Source: Marinobacterium stanieri
Lineage (GTDB): Bacteria > Pseudomonadota > Gammaproteobacteria > Pseudomonadales > Balneatricaceae
Direction of reading: 5' to 3'
Length of the DNA stretch: 64,000 bases
Assembly (NCBI RefSeq): GCF_900155945.1
Contig: NZ_FTMN01000008.1
Location: 1-64,000 of the forward strand
Below, piece by piece: positions 55,627 through 64,000 of the stretch. Position 1 is the first letter of the stretch; every line of letters begins with the position of its first letter. The position numbers and the translations under genes were made by a program. A model generated the notes under the pieces. That model ran no database searches. It saw nothing but the letters and a program-made list of their open reading frames with translations, and was not told where the DNA came from.

Positions 55627-57873
55627 ATGAGTGTAGAAACCACCTTTGACGGCGAGACGGAAAAGCTGTCGCTGAGAGACTTTACCGAAAAAGCCTATCT
55701 CGATTATTCGATGTACGTCATTCTGGACCGTGCCTTGCCCCACCTTGGGGATGGCATGAAGCCGGTGCAGCGTCGAATTGTTTATGCCATGTCTGAGCTG
55801 GGACTCAAGGCAACGGCCAAGTACAAAAAATCGGCGCGTACCGTCGGTGATGTGCTGGGTAAATTCCACCCCCATGGTGACTCCGCCTGTTATGAGGCGA
55901 TGGTGCTGATGGCCCAGTCGTTCAGCTATCGTTATCCGCTGATCGACGGTCAGGGGAACTGGGGGTCGGCTGATGATCCCAAGTCCTTTGCGGCCATGCG
56001 TTATACCGAGTCACGTCTGGCGCCCTATTCCGAAGTGCTGCTCAAGGAGCTGGGGCAGGGCACGGTCAACTGGGTGCCCAATTTTGATGGCACCATCAAT
56101 GAGCCCGAGGTGCTGCCGGCACGTTTGCCCAACGTACTCTTGAATGGCGGCACCGGCATTGCCGTGGGCATGGCAACGGATATTCCGCCACACAACCTGC
56201 GCGAAGTGGCCAGGGCCTGCTGTTATTTGCTGGACCACCCGATGGCTACGCTGGAGGATGTCTGTGACCTGATTCCGGGGCCGGACATGCCGACCGAGGC
56301 CGAGATCATTACCCCTGCCAAAGACCTGCGTGAGATCTACAGCAAGGGGCGCGGCAGCTTCCGCATGCGGGCCATCTGGGGCAAGGAAGACGGCGAGATT
56401 GTCATTACCGCGCTGCCGGCGCAGGTGTCCGGTGCCAAGGTGCTGGAACAGATTGCCAGCCAGATGCAGCAGAAAAAACTGCCGATGGTGGTGGATCTGC
56501 GCGATGAATCCGATCACGAAAATCCCACCCGTCTGGTCATTGTGCCCAAGCGTGGCAAGGATCTGGATGCCCTGATGGCGCACCTGTTCGCCACCACGGA
56601 TCTGGAGCGCAGCTACCGCGTTAACCTGAACATGATCGGCATTGACGGTCGTCCTCAGGTGAAAGACTTGCGCCAGATTCTGGTGGAGTGGCTGACCTGG
56701 CGTACCAGTATCGTGCGCCGTCGGTTGGAATACCGTCTGCAGAAGGTGCTGGATCGCCTGCATATCCTCGAAGGCCTGATGGTGGCTTACCTCAAGATCG
56801 ATGAGGTGATCGCGATCATTCGTGAAGAGGACAAGCCCAAAGACGAGTTGATGCGTCGCTTCGAGCTGACCGATGTGCAGGCGGATGCCATTCTCGACCT
56901 GAAGCTGCGTCATCTGGCTAAACTCGAAGAGTTCAAGATCCGCGGTGAGCAGGATGAGCTCAACGATGAGCGCAAGTACCTGGAAGAGACGCTGGGCTCC
57001 GATGAGCTGATGCGCAACCTGGTGCGTGAAGAGATTGAATCCACGGCCGAGGAATTCGGGGATGAGCGTCGCTCGCCGCTGGCCGAACGTGCCGAGGCAC
57101 AGGCGTTCAGCGAAAAGGATCTGCTCAGTGCTGATCCGGTCACCGTTGTCCTGTCCAAGCAGGGCTGGGTACGTGCGGCCAAGGGCCATGATATCGATGC
57201 CGAAGGCTTGAGTTACAAATCCGGTGACGGCTTCAAGCTGGCCAGCCCCGGGCGCATGAACCAGCCCTGTATCCTGCTCGACTCTACCGGCCGCAGCTAT
57301 ACGCTGGAAACCCACAAACTGCCATCGGCCAGGGGCCAGGGCGAGCCGGTCACCGGTCATGTCAGCCTGCCCAAGGGCGCGGTTGTGGATGGTCTGGTGT
57401 GTGGGCGTGACTCGGATGCGCTATTGCTGGCATCCGATGCGGGCTACGGTTTTGTCACCCGCATTGACCAGCTCACCAGCAAGACCAAAAACGGCAAGGC
57501 GGCACTGACGCTGCCGAAAGGCGCCAAGGTACTGCCGCCAGTATTAGTACCGGATTCGGAAGCGCTGCTGGCGGCCGTGAGCAGTGAAGGACGTTTGCTG
57601 GTATTCCCGGTAAGTGAATTGCCGGAGCTGGCGCGCGGCAAGGGCAACAAGGTTATCAATATCCCCAGCGCTCGTGCCGCGACCGGTGAGGAGCTGATGA
57701 GCCACATCACCCTGATGGGGCCGGAAGATACGCTGGTGGTGAATGCCGGGCGTCAGCACCTGAAACTCAAGGGCAGCGAGCTGGAGCGTTACCGTGGTGA
57801 GCGCGGACGCCGTGGCAGCAAACTGCCAAGGGGCTATCAGCGAGTCGATAGCCTGGAAGTCGTCAGCGACTGA
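55627..57873 (+). CDS. parC: DNA topoisomerase IV subunit A
   Basis: 748 residues from ATG 55627 with AGGGA upstream; earlier open codons are not used. GyrA-like breakage domain: [46 protein letters not shown], and the catalytic tyrosine in [11 protein letters not shown]. The C-terminal beta-pinwheel is degenerate and lacks the GyrA box, as expected for ParC. Partner of ParE (44714). A hairpin follows the stop. Confidence 0.97.
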   Translation: MSVETTFDGETEKLSLRDFTEKAYLDYSMYVILDRALPHLGDGMKPVQRRIVYAMSELGLKATAKYKKSARTVGDVLGKFHPHGDSACYEAMVLMAQSFSYRYPLIDGQGNWGSADDPKSFAAMRYTESRLAPYSEVLLKELGQGTVNWVPNFDGTINEPEVLPARLPNVLLNGGTGIAVGMATDIPPHNLREVARACCYLLDHPMATLEDVCDLIPGPDMPTEAEIITPAKDLREIYSKGRGSFRMRAIWGKEDGEIVITALPAQVSGAKVLEQIASQMQQKKLPMVVDLRDESDHENPTRLVIVPKRGKDLDALMAHLFATTDLERSYRVNLNMIGIDGRPQVKDLRQILVEWLTWRTSIVRRRLEYRLQKVLDRLHILEGLMVAYLKIDEVIAIIREEDKPKDELMRRFELTDVQADAILDLKLRHLAKLEEFKIRGEQDELNDERKYLEETLGSDELMRNLVREEIESTAEEFGDERRSPLAERAEAQAFSEKDLLSADPVTVVLSKQGWVRAAKGHDIDAEGLSYKSGDGFKLASPGRMNQPCILLDSTGRSYTLETHKLPSARGQGEPVTGHVSLPKGAVVDGLVCGRDSDALLLASDAGYGFVTRIDQLTSKTKNGKAALTLPKGAKVLPPVLVPDSEALLAAVSSEGRLLVFPVSELPELARGKGNKVINIPSARAATGEELMSHITLMGPEDTLVVNAGRQHLKLKGSELERYRGERGRRGSKLPRGYQRVDSLEVVSD

Positions 57874-57879
57874 CCCTCG

Positions 57880-57910
57880 AGGCCGGTAACCTGATCAGTT
57901 GCCGGCCTTG
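57880..57910. terminator. Hairpin at the parC 3' end
   Basis: AGGCCGG-x-AAC (57880-57890) pairs with GTT-x-CCGGCCT (57898-57908), then TGCTCCTTTC. It spans the stop codon of the convergent gene. The T tract is modest. Confidence 0.6.
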
Positions 57911-59748
57911 CTCCTTTCTGCCAACTTGGTCAGCAAGTGGCGTGCCTGCTTCTCCAGCAGGTTCTGGTAGGACTCATTGACCGCCAGCAGCAATACCTTG
58001 TCTTCATCCTCACGGCGTATATCTGCCTGACTTAACAGGGATTCCTTCAGCAGGGGCGCCTCGGTCAGGGCCGTATGGCTGATCAGGGCATTGCTTTGGG
58101 TGGTGCGGCTGAGGAAGTGGGCTTCCTCCTGCATGCGTTCGACCTTATCCAGTGCACCGCGAACCAGTGACATGTGCAGGTTCATCACCGGCTGGAAAGC
58201 ACGGATCTGCTGCTGGTTGTAATGCTGGTAGAGGTAGGTGAACAACATGGCGCAACAGATGGCGTTAACGCCATGGCTGTCCTTGTCGTCGGATTGGGTA
58301 AACAGGATACGCAGGTTACCGTCCTTGAGTGCTTCCAAACGGCCGCTGTAGATGCGGGCCACGGAGTTGGCCAGCGTGCGGTAGTTCTTCAGCAGGGCTT
58401 CCCGTTCAGGGCCGTCCAGGTTCTCTGAATGGGCACTGCGGGTATCGATCAGGAACAGGTAGCCGGCCTCTTCCGGCGTCAGCAGCATCTCCAGTTCCTG
58501 CTCAAAGGTATAGAGTCCCAGTTGCTCTTCATCGCTGAGGCGCAGCGGGTTGTCCGAATCATCCTGGGGCTCGTCCAGTGTTTCCCTGGGGGAACTGTCC
58601 AGTTCGGTCAGTTCCATGTCCGGCACCATGGCTTCATCGCTGTCATCATCTTCGACATGGCCCACCGGTTTGGGAGTGAAGCGCGGCATGCGTTCTGCAG
58701 CCTGTTCCGGTTTCAGCAGGGACACCAGATCATCGGTATCGAAGGACGGCTCGCGGCGTCCGCTGGTCGCTGCCGGAGAGGGGGCAGGTTCAGGTGCCGG
58801 CTCAGGCTCGGGTTCGGTTTTCGCCTCCTCTTCAGGCTCGAAGTGAACCGCTGAATCTGAGGTGCTGGGCAGGCTGGGCTCTGTTTCAAACTCTGCTTCA
58901 GCAGGGCGAGCTGGTGTTTCGGTCAGGGGCTTTTCAGGTGCTTCGGCGACCCGGGATTCAGACACGGAGGTCGGTTCCGGTGCAGTGGTTCGCGGCGGAA
59001 TATCCAGTGCCGGAATATCATCGGACGCAGGCTTGGGTGCCGGCGCTGGCTTAACCGGTGCCGGTTTATCCTCTGCTTTTACCTCGGTTTTTTCTGCTGG
59101 CGACTTGTCAGGCGCGGGGCTGCTGGCCTGTTCCGGTGGCTGGCTGAAATCGAATTCGGGAATGCTGTCGCGGCTATCGCGATTCACTACCTGACGTGCG
59201 ACCTCACCAAAGCTGGGGGCTTCGGGTGCATCCAGTCGGGTGCGCTGTTTCAGGCTGAAACCGATCAATATGGCCGTGATGCCCAGGCTGCCGGCCAACA
59301 AAAGCGCTATTTCATAGAGCTGCTGCTGCAATGAGGCGGCAAAGGGCTGGGCATTGCTCCACAGGGTGAGCTGTCCGATTACCTCATCGCCCTGTGCCAG
59401 TTCCAGTGTGTGGCCTCGGCCCTGGGGTTGGCCCGCCAGGGCAATCAGGGTCTGGTCCGGTGCGGTCAGGCGCAGGCCATTGATCATTGGCTGACCTGCC
59501 AGCTCATTGAACAGGTAGTTCAGGCTGATACGGTCATCGGCCAGCACCAGAGGCTGAATCAGAATGGCACTGCTGCGGCCAAACATCAGACTCAGCTCCG
59601 AAGCCTGCTGGGCGGCATGGTCTCGACTGCGCAGGTATTCAAAGGTGCCGCTCAACGCCAGGCTGAGCAGCAGAATCAGGGCTGCCGAGAGCAGGGCGCG
59701 CAGAGACAGGGTCGAGGTACTTTGCTGAGGGATGTCCTTAGGCTCCAT
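57895..59748 (-). CDS. Two-TM protein with Pro/Glu linker and degenerate cyclase-like C-terminus
   Basis: 617 residues from ATG 59748; 43 earlier codons are ignored. TM1 about 17-34, a periplasmic loop (35-143) like small sensor domains, TM2 about 144-166, then a 230-residue Pro/Glu/Ala/Ser linker with runs such as EPEPEPAPEPAPSPA, and an acidic patch. The last about 170 residues (YLFLIDTRSAHSENLDGP; LKDGNLRILFTQSDD; AICCAMLFTYLYQHYNQQQ; MNLHMSLVRGALDKV) resemble a class III nucleotide cyclase fold with the usual metal Asp motifs missing. This suggests a non-catalytic signalling module. It converges with parC. The N-terminal half recalls the AhpA/YtjB family. Confidence 0.75.
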   Translation of the reverse strand: MEPKDIPQQSTSTLSLRALLSAALILLLSLALSGTFEYLRSRDHAAQQASELSLMFGRSSAILIQPLVLADDRISLNYLFNELAGQPMINGLRLTAPDQTLIALAGQPQGRGHTLELAQGDEVIGQLTLWSNAQPFAASLQQQLYEIALLLAGSLGITAILIGFSLKQRTRLDAPEAPSFGEVARQVVNRDSRDSIPEFDFSQPPEQASSPAPDKSPAEKTEVKAEDKPAPVKPAPAPKPASDDIPALDIPPRTTAPEPTSVSESRVAEAPEKPLTETPARPAEAEFETEPSLPSTSDSAVHFEPEEEAKTEPEPEPAPEPAPSPAATSGRREPSFDTDDLVSLLKPEQAAERMPRFTPKPVGHVEDDDSDEAMVPDMELTELDSSPRETLDEPQDDSDNPLRLSDEEQLGLYTFEQELEMLLTPEEAGYLFLIDTRSAHSENLDGPEREALLKNYRTLANSVARIYSGRLEALKDGNLRILFTQSDDKDSHGVNAICCAMLFTYLYQHYNQQQIRAFQPVMNLHMSLVRGALDKVERMQEEAHFLSRTTQSNALISHTALTEAPLLKESLLSQADIRREDEDKVLLLAVNESYQNLLEKQARHLLTKLAERSKAGN

Positions 59749-59939
59749 CCTGTTTGGGTCCGAGGCTGGCTGATGACGGAATAGTCGTCTCGATGATAGC
59801 AATATTCGGATGCAGGGCACAGTGCCCGGCGCCGAAGAGAGGGCGGCAAATTCATGTGGATCCGCGCCCTCAGGCAAAGACCTTTGCCCCCTGCTCGGGT
59901 TATACTGTGCCGTTAAAGTGATCGCCGCGGATATATAAG

Positions 59940-61196
59940 ATGAATGTAGCTGAATATATGACCGAACTGGGTGAACAGGCCCGCGCCGCGTCCCGCGAAA
60001 TCGCGCGTGCTGACACCGGAGACAAGAACCGTGCCCTGCTGGCCATGGCGGATGCCATTGATGCCAGTCGTGAGGCGCTGGTTGATGCCAACCAGAAAGA
60101 CATGCAGAACGGCCGTGACAAGGGCCTGGATGCAGCCATGCTCGACCGTCTGGAACTGACCCCGGCGCGTATTGACGGCATGATTGAAGGCCTGCGTCAG
60201 GTTGCGGCGCTGCCGGACCCGGTTGGCGGCATCACTGATATGAACTACCGACCATCCGGCATCCAGCTGGGCAAAATGCGTGTGCCTCTGGGCGTTATCG
60301 GCATCATTTACGAGTCTCGTCCCAATGTGACCTGTGAAGCGGCCAGCCTGTGTCTGAAGTCCGGTAATGCCACCATTCTGCGTGGCGGCTCCGAGGCGAT
60401 TCATTCCAACCAGGCTATCGCTGCCTGCATCCGCCAGGGGCTTGAGGCCGCAGGTCTGCCGCAAACGGCGGTCCAGGTGGTGGCCACGACTGACCGTGAA
60501 GCCGTTGGCCAGTTGATCACCATGCCGGACTATGTGGACGTTATCGTACCGCGCGGCGGCAAGGGGCTGATCGAACGTATTGCCAATGATGCCCGTGTTC
60601 CGGTGATCAAACATCTGGATGGCATCTGTCATGTGTATATCGATGCCGAGGCGGACAAGACCAAGGCGCTGAATATCGCTATCAACGCCAAGACACACCG
60701 CTACGGTACCTGCAACACCATGGAAACCCTGCTGGTGGACTCGGCCGTAGCCGCTGAAACCCTGCCGGAGCTGGCGGACCATTACGCTCAGTTGGGTGTC
60801 GAGCTGCGTGGCTGTGCACGCACACTGGAAATTCTGCCCAACATCAACGCGGCTACTGAAGAGGACTGGGCGACGGAATATCTGGCGCCGGTACTGGCGG
60901 TCAAGCTGGTAGACGGCATGGATGAGGCGATTGCGCACATCAACCGGTATGGCTCGCACCACACCGATGCCATTATTACCGAGAACTACACCAAGGCGCG
61001 GGCGTTCCTGCGCGAGGTGGATTCCAGCTCGGTGATGGTCAATGCGTCTACCCGTTTTGCCGACGGTTTTGAATACGGTTTGGGTGCCGAGATCGGTATC
61101 TCCACCGACAAGATCCATGCCCGCGGCCCCGTGGGGCTGGAGGGTCTCACCTCGCAGAAGTATGTCGTGCTGGGTGATGGCCAGGTTCGCGTTTAA
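59940..61196 (+). CDS. proA: Gamma-glutamyl phosphate reductase
   Basis: 418 residues from ATG 59940. Aldehyde-dehydrogenase fold: [39 protein letters not shown], the catalytic Cys in [16 protein letters not shown] and the closing [15 protein letters not shown]. Second step of proline synthesis, giving glutamate semialdehyde with NADPH. The stop shares one base with the nadD ATG (TAATG). It is ahead of nadD-rsfS-rlmH-mrdA, the normal gammaproteobacterial order. Confidence 0.97.
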   Translation: MNVAEYMTELGEQARAASREIARADTGDKNRALLAMADAIDASREALVDANQKDMQNGRDKGLDAAMLDRLELTPARIDGMIEGLRQVAALPDPVGGITDMNYRPSGIQLGKMRVPLGVIGIIYESRPNVTCEAASLCLKSGNATILRGGSEAIHSNQAIAACIRQGLEAAGLPQTAVQVVATTDREAVGQLITMPDYVDVIVPRGGKGLIERIANDARVPVIKHLDGICHVYIDAEADKTKALNIAINAKTHRYGTCNTMETLLVDSAVAAETLPELADHYAQLGVELRGCARTLEILPNINAATEEDWATEYLAPVLAVKLVDGMDEAIAHINRYGSHHTDAIITENYTKARAFLREVDSSSVMVNASTRFADGFEYGLGAEIGISTDKIHARGPVGLEGLTSQKYVVLGDGQVRV

Positions 61197-61840
61197 TGCA
61201 GCCTCTGGTATTCATGGGTGGGACCTTCGATCCCGTCCACAACGGACATCTGCGCACCGCGCTGGAACTCAAACAGTGGCTCGGGGTCGATCAGGTCTGC
61301 CTGATTCCCTCTGGTGCACCGGTGCATCGGGATGAGCCGGGCTGCACCCCGCAACAGCGGCTGGAAATGGTCCAGTTGGCCGTGCAGGACGAACCGGCAC
61401 TGGCGGCGGATGCCCGTGAAATTGAATCGGATGATCCTTCCTATTCCCTGCTGACGCTGCAGGCGTTGCGCGCGGAGCGTGGGGCGGATTGTCCGATTAT
61501 CATGACGATGGGCATGGATGCCTATCAAACCCTGCCCAGCTGGCATCAGTGGCAGTCCTTTCTGGACTATGCCCATATTCTGGTGCTGGCACGTCCCGGT
61601 TATGACGGTGGCGATGCCAATGCGGAGCTGCTGGACTTCACTCGGTGCCATCAGGCGCCGGCGGTGGACGAGCTGCTCAAGGCGCCATCAGGCAGGGTAT
61701 TTATTCAGGAGTTGACCCCCTTGGGGATCTCGGCAACCCAGATTCGTCAGTTGATCGCCCAGGGGCAATCACCGCGTTATCTGATGCCGGAGCCGGTATG
61801 GCACTATATTCAAGACAACACACTCTATGGTTATCACTAA
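61196..61840 (+). CDS. nadD: Nicotinate-mononucleotide adenylyltransferase
   Basis: 214 residues from ATG 61196. Nucleotidyltransferase signature GGTFDPVHNGHL (8-19) and ISATQIR near the C-terminus. Transfers AMP to nicotinate mononucleotide in NAD synthesis. Coupled to proA by overlap; 18 bp before rsfS. Confidence 0.96.
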   Translation: MQPLVFMGGTFDPVHNGHLRTALELKQWLGVDQVCLIPSGAPVHRDEPGCTPQQRLEMVQLAVQDEPALAADAREIESDDPSYSLLTLQALRAERGADCPIIMTMGMDAYQTLPSWHQWQSFLDYAHILVLARPGYDGGDANAELLDFTRCHQAPAVDELLKAPSGRVFIQELTPLGISATQIRQLIAQGQSPRYLMPEPVWHYIQDNTLYGYH

Positions 61841-61858
61841 AAAAGGTACTTTCTCGTA

Positions 61859-62206
61859 ATGGAGATCGAACAGCTGCGTGAAGTGGTGCACTCTGCACTG
61901 GAAGATATGAAAGCACGTGACATCACGGAACTGGACGTGCGTGGCAAATCCAGTGTCACGGATTACATGGTGATTGCCAGCGGTACGTCCAAACGGCACG
62001 TCATGTCGGTAGCGCAGGAAGTGCTGGAAAAGGTAAAAGCGGCCGGCCTGCTGCCGGTGGGTACAGAGGGGCAGGGCGTAGGTGACTGGATTCTGGTCGA
62101 CCTGGGCGACATGGTCGTGCATGTGATGATGCCGGATGCCCGCAGCTTCTATGATCTGGAACGCCTGTGGCAGTTTGACGCCGACGACGAAGCGGCGGCG
62201 GAGTAA
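61859..62206 (+). CDS. rsfS: Ribosome silencing factor RsfS
   Basis: 115 residues from ATG 61859. RsfS/Iojap motif stretches: [61 protein letters not shown] and FYDLERLW. Binds L14 and blocks subunit joining during starvation. Next gene rlmH is 9 bp away. Confidence 0.96.
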   Translation: MEIEQLREVVHSALEDMKARDITELDVRGKSSVTDYMVIASGTSKRHVMSVAQEVLEKVKAAGLLPVGTEGQGVGDWILVDLGDMVVHVMMPDARSFYDLERLWQFDADDEAAAE

Positions 62207-62215
62207 CGGCACCCC

Positions 62216-62683
62216 ATGCGTATCCGTTTGCTGGCGGTGGGTAACCGCATGCCGGATTGGGTGACGGCCGGGTATGAAGAATATGCCCGCCGTCTGCCCG
62301 CCGATTTTCAACTGGAATTGATCGAGCTGGCCCCCGGACACCGAGGCAAGAATGCCGACCTGGCCCGCGCCATCCGCAGCGAGGGTGATGCCATGCTGGC
62401 GGCTATTGGCAAGGGGGACCGGGTGGTCGCGCTGGATGTGAAAGGGCGCCCCTGGTCTACTGAACAACTGGCTGAACAGGCTGAGAACTGGCGCATGGAT
62501 GGGCGCAATATCAGTCTGCTGGTGGGTGGTCCTGATGGTCTGGATCCACGCTGCCTGGCGCTGGCCGACCAGAAGTGGTCCCTGTCGGCGCTGACACTGC
62601 CTCATCCGCTGGTGCGGGTGGTGCTGGCCGAACAGCTCTACCGTGCCTGGAGCATTCTCCAGGGCCATCCCTACCACAAGTAG
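62216..62683 (+). CDS. rlmH: 23S rRNA pseudouridine-1915 N3-methyltransferase RlmH
   Basis: 155 residues from ATG 62216. SPOUT methyltransferase: [51 protein letters not shown] and [20 protein letters not shown]...HPYHK. Modifies helix 69 of 23S rRNA. 9 bp before mrdA. Confidence 0.97.
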   Translation: MRIRLLAVGNRMPDWVTAGYEEYARRLPADFQLELIELAPGHRGKNADLARAIRSEGDAMLAAIGKGDRVVALDVKGRPWSTEQLAEQAENWRMDGRNISLLVGGPDGLDPRCLALADQKWSLSALTLPHPLVRVVLAEQLYRAWSILQGHPYHK

Positions 62684-62692
62684 TCGTCAGGC

Positions 62693-64000
62693 ATGGCACC
62701 CTTCGAGCGTTTAAAAGATTACACCCGCGAAAACATTACCTTCACCAACAGGTCTATCCTGGCCTTTGTGATCGTGGTGTTGATGATGCTGGTGCTGGTG
62801 TGGCGTATCTATTATCTGCAGGTAATAGAGCATGATCGCTATGCCGCCATCTCCGAGGAAAACCGGGTGCAGTTGCAGCCGGTTGCGCCCCGGCGTGGCC
62901 TGATTTACGACCGTAATGGCGCCTTGCTGGCAGACAACCGTCCTCATTTCAGCGTGACCCTGCTGAAGGAGGAAGTAAAAGACCTGGATCAGACACTGGC
63001 ACGGCTGGGAGAGCTGATCGAGCTGACCCCGCGTGATATCGAACGTTTCCGGAAGCGCCTGAATCAGCGGCGGCGTCCTTACGAAACTGTGCCCCTGCGT
63101 TTCCGTCTGACTGAAGAAGAAATTGCCCGCGTTTCTCTCAATTATCATCGCCTGCCCGGTGTTCAGGTCGAGGCTGACCTGATTCGATATTATCCGCACG
63201 GGGCGTCTCTGGTACATGCACTGGGGTATGTGGGGCGTATCAACGAGCGTGAGTTGGGCCGTGTCGATGAGAAAAACTATGCCGCCACCCATTACATCGG
63301 CAAGCTCGGCATAGAAAAATTCTACGAAGATATCCTGCACGGCCAGGTGGGCTTCCAGAAAGTCGAAACCAATGCCCGTGGTCGTGTGCTGCGAGTACTG
63401 GAACGACAGGACCCGGTACCGGGCAAGGATCTGCAGCTGAGCCTGGATCTGCGTCTGCAAACCTTTATCGAAACCTTGCTCAAGGGGCAGCGTGCCTCGG
63501 TGGTGGCACTGGACCCGAATACCGGTGAAATTCTGGCGCTGGTCAGTACGCCGACCTACGACCCGAACATGTTCGTAACCGGTATTTCCAGCAAGAATTA
63601 CAACGCCTTGCGTAACTCGCCGGACCTTCCGCTGTTCAACCGCTCCTTGCGCGGCAGCTATCCGCCGGCTTCAACCATCAAGCCTGTCATCGCACTGGCG
63701 GCGCTGGAAACCAATACCTTCACCGCTGAGGACAAGGTGTGGGATCCGGGCTTTTATCAGATCAACCGGAATGGCCGCCGTTATCGCGACTGGAAACGCT
63801 GGGGGCATGGCTGGGTGGACCTTAATGACGCGCTGGCCGAATCCTGTGACGTCTGGTTCTATGAGGCTGGCCACCAGATGGGCGTCGACCCCATGTCCGA
63901 GATGCTGGGCAAATTCGGTGTCGGCCAGGATACCAGTCTTGACCAGCCCGAGGCGCTGGCCAACTTCCTGCCCTCCAAAGAGTGGAAGCAGGGCAGCCGT
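62693..64000 (+). CDS. mrdA: Penicillin-binding protein 2 (3' part cut by window edge)
   Basis: Starts at ATG 62693 and stays open to the last base, 436 codons, in frame. Cytoplasmic start, membrane anchor about 21-42, then the dimerisation domain and the transpeptidase with the active-site serine S327-T-I-K330 in SYPPASTIKP (E. coli PBP2 uses S330). It crosslinks peptidoglycan in the elongation complex with RodA, giving rod shape. Alanine replaces the usual glycine just before the catalytic serine (PPAST for PPGST). The KTG end and rodA lie beyond the window. Confidence 0.96.
   Translation, partial: MAPFERLKDYTRENITFTNRSILAFVIVVLMMLVLVWRIYYLQVIEHDRYAAISEENRVQLQPVAPRRGLIYDRNGALLADNRPHFSVTLLKEEVKDLDQTLARLGELIELTPRDIERFRKRLNQRRRPYETVPLRFRLTEEEIARVSLNYHRLPGVQVEADLIRYYPHGASLVHALGYVGRINERELGRVDEKNYAATHYIGKLGIEKFYEDILHGQVGFQKVETNARGRVLRVLERQDPVPGKDLQLSLDLRLQTFIETLLKGQRASVVALDPNTGEILALVSTPTYDPNMFVTGISSKNYNALRNSPDLPLFNRSLRGSYPPASTIKPVIALAALETNTFTAEDKVWDPGFYQINRNGRRYRDWKRWGHGWVDLNDALAESCDVWFYEAGHQMGVDPMSEMLGKFGVGQDTSLDQPEALANFLPSKEWKQGSR

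Overview
The window is a chromosomal segment of a gammaproteobacterium, most likely a marine or saline Oceanospirillales/Pseudomonadales-type organism. The core gene order is the pseudomonad one (smpB, ratA-rnfH, bamE, fur, recN, grpE-dnaK-dnaJ-dapB; ffh; rpsP-rimM-trmD-rplS; xerD-dsbC-hom-thrC-recJ; nudF-yqiB-cpdA-yqiA-parE; parC; proA-nadD-rsfS-rlmH-mrdA). The tmRNA tag is of the usual gammaproteobacterial type. A Na+-coupled SNF transporter and a V-type ATPase with the Na+-ligand pattern in its rotor subunit suggest a Na+-rich habitat. The genus cannot be fixed from the sequence alone.

Layout. Bases 1-5450 are foreign DNA beside the tmRNA gene. First comes the right end of a Pf-type filamentous prophage (end of zot, replication initiator, tyrosine integrase). 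Then comes an AT-rich two-gene module on the minus strand: a DprA-like protein, and a HAD/phosphoribosyltransferase protein with topoisomerase-type zinc ribbons. Bases 5459-16158 are core genes: ssrA and smpB, an SNF transporter, ratA/rnfH, bamE and fur (divergent), recN with tandem SOS boxes, and the heat-shock operon behind a clear sigma-32 promoter, ending in dapB. Bases 16185-24069 hold a terminator, a strong promoter, a small CutA/NIF3-like gene and a complete bacterial V-type ATPase operon in the unusual order B-D-I-K-E-DUF2764-A.

Bases 24075-46609 are mostly housekeeping: two NUDIX hydrolases, a CorC-type protein, ypjD, ffh, the S16/L19 operon, xerD, dsbC, threonine synthesis, recJ, endonuclease IV, a c-di-GMP phosphodiesterase behind a near-perfect Pho box, ADP-ribose pyrophosphatase, cpdA, yqiA and parE. 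An uncharacterised gene at 39434 sits behind a textbook sigma-54 promoter. Bases 46633-64000 contain an unknown 698-residue exported protein, an LdtD/MepK peptidoglycan pair, an Lgt-like/TlpA fusion, a Fur-boxed haem operon (hemP-hmuS-two small unknowns-chaN), parC, a two-TM protein with a cyclase-like C-terminus, and the proA-nadD-rsfS-rlmH-mrdA run cut by the right edge.

The most interesting parts are the island-borne DprA/HAD-PRTase-zinc-ribbon pair (candidate defence or DNA-handling system, with a perfect 14-bp inverted repeat just after the first gene), the circularly permuted V-ATPase operon, the PhoB-box EAL gene and the sigma-54 orphan.
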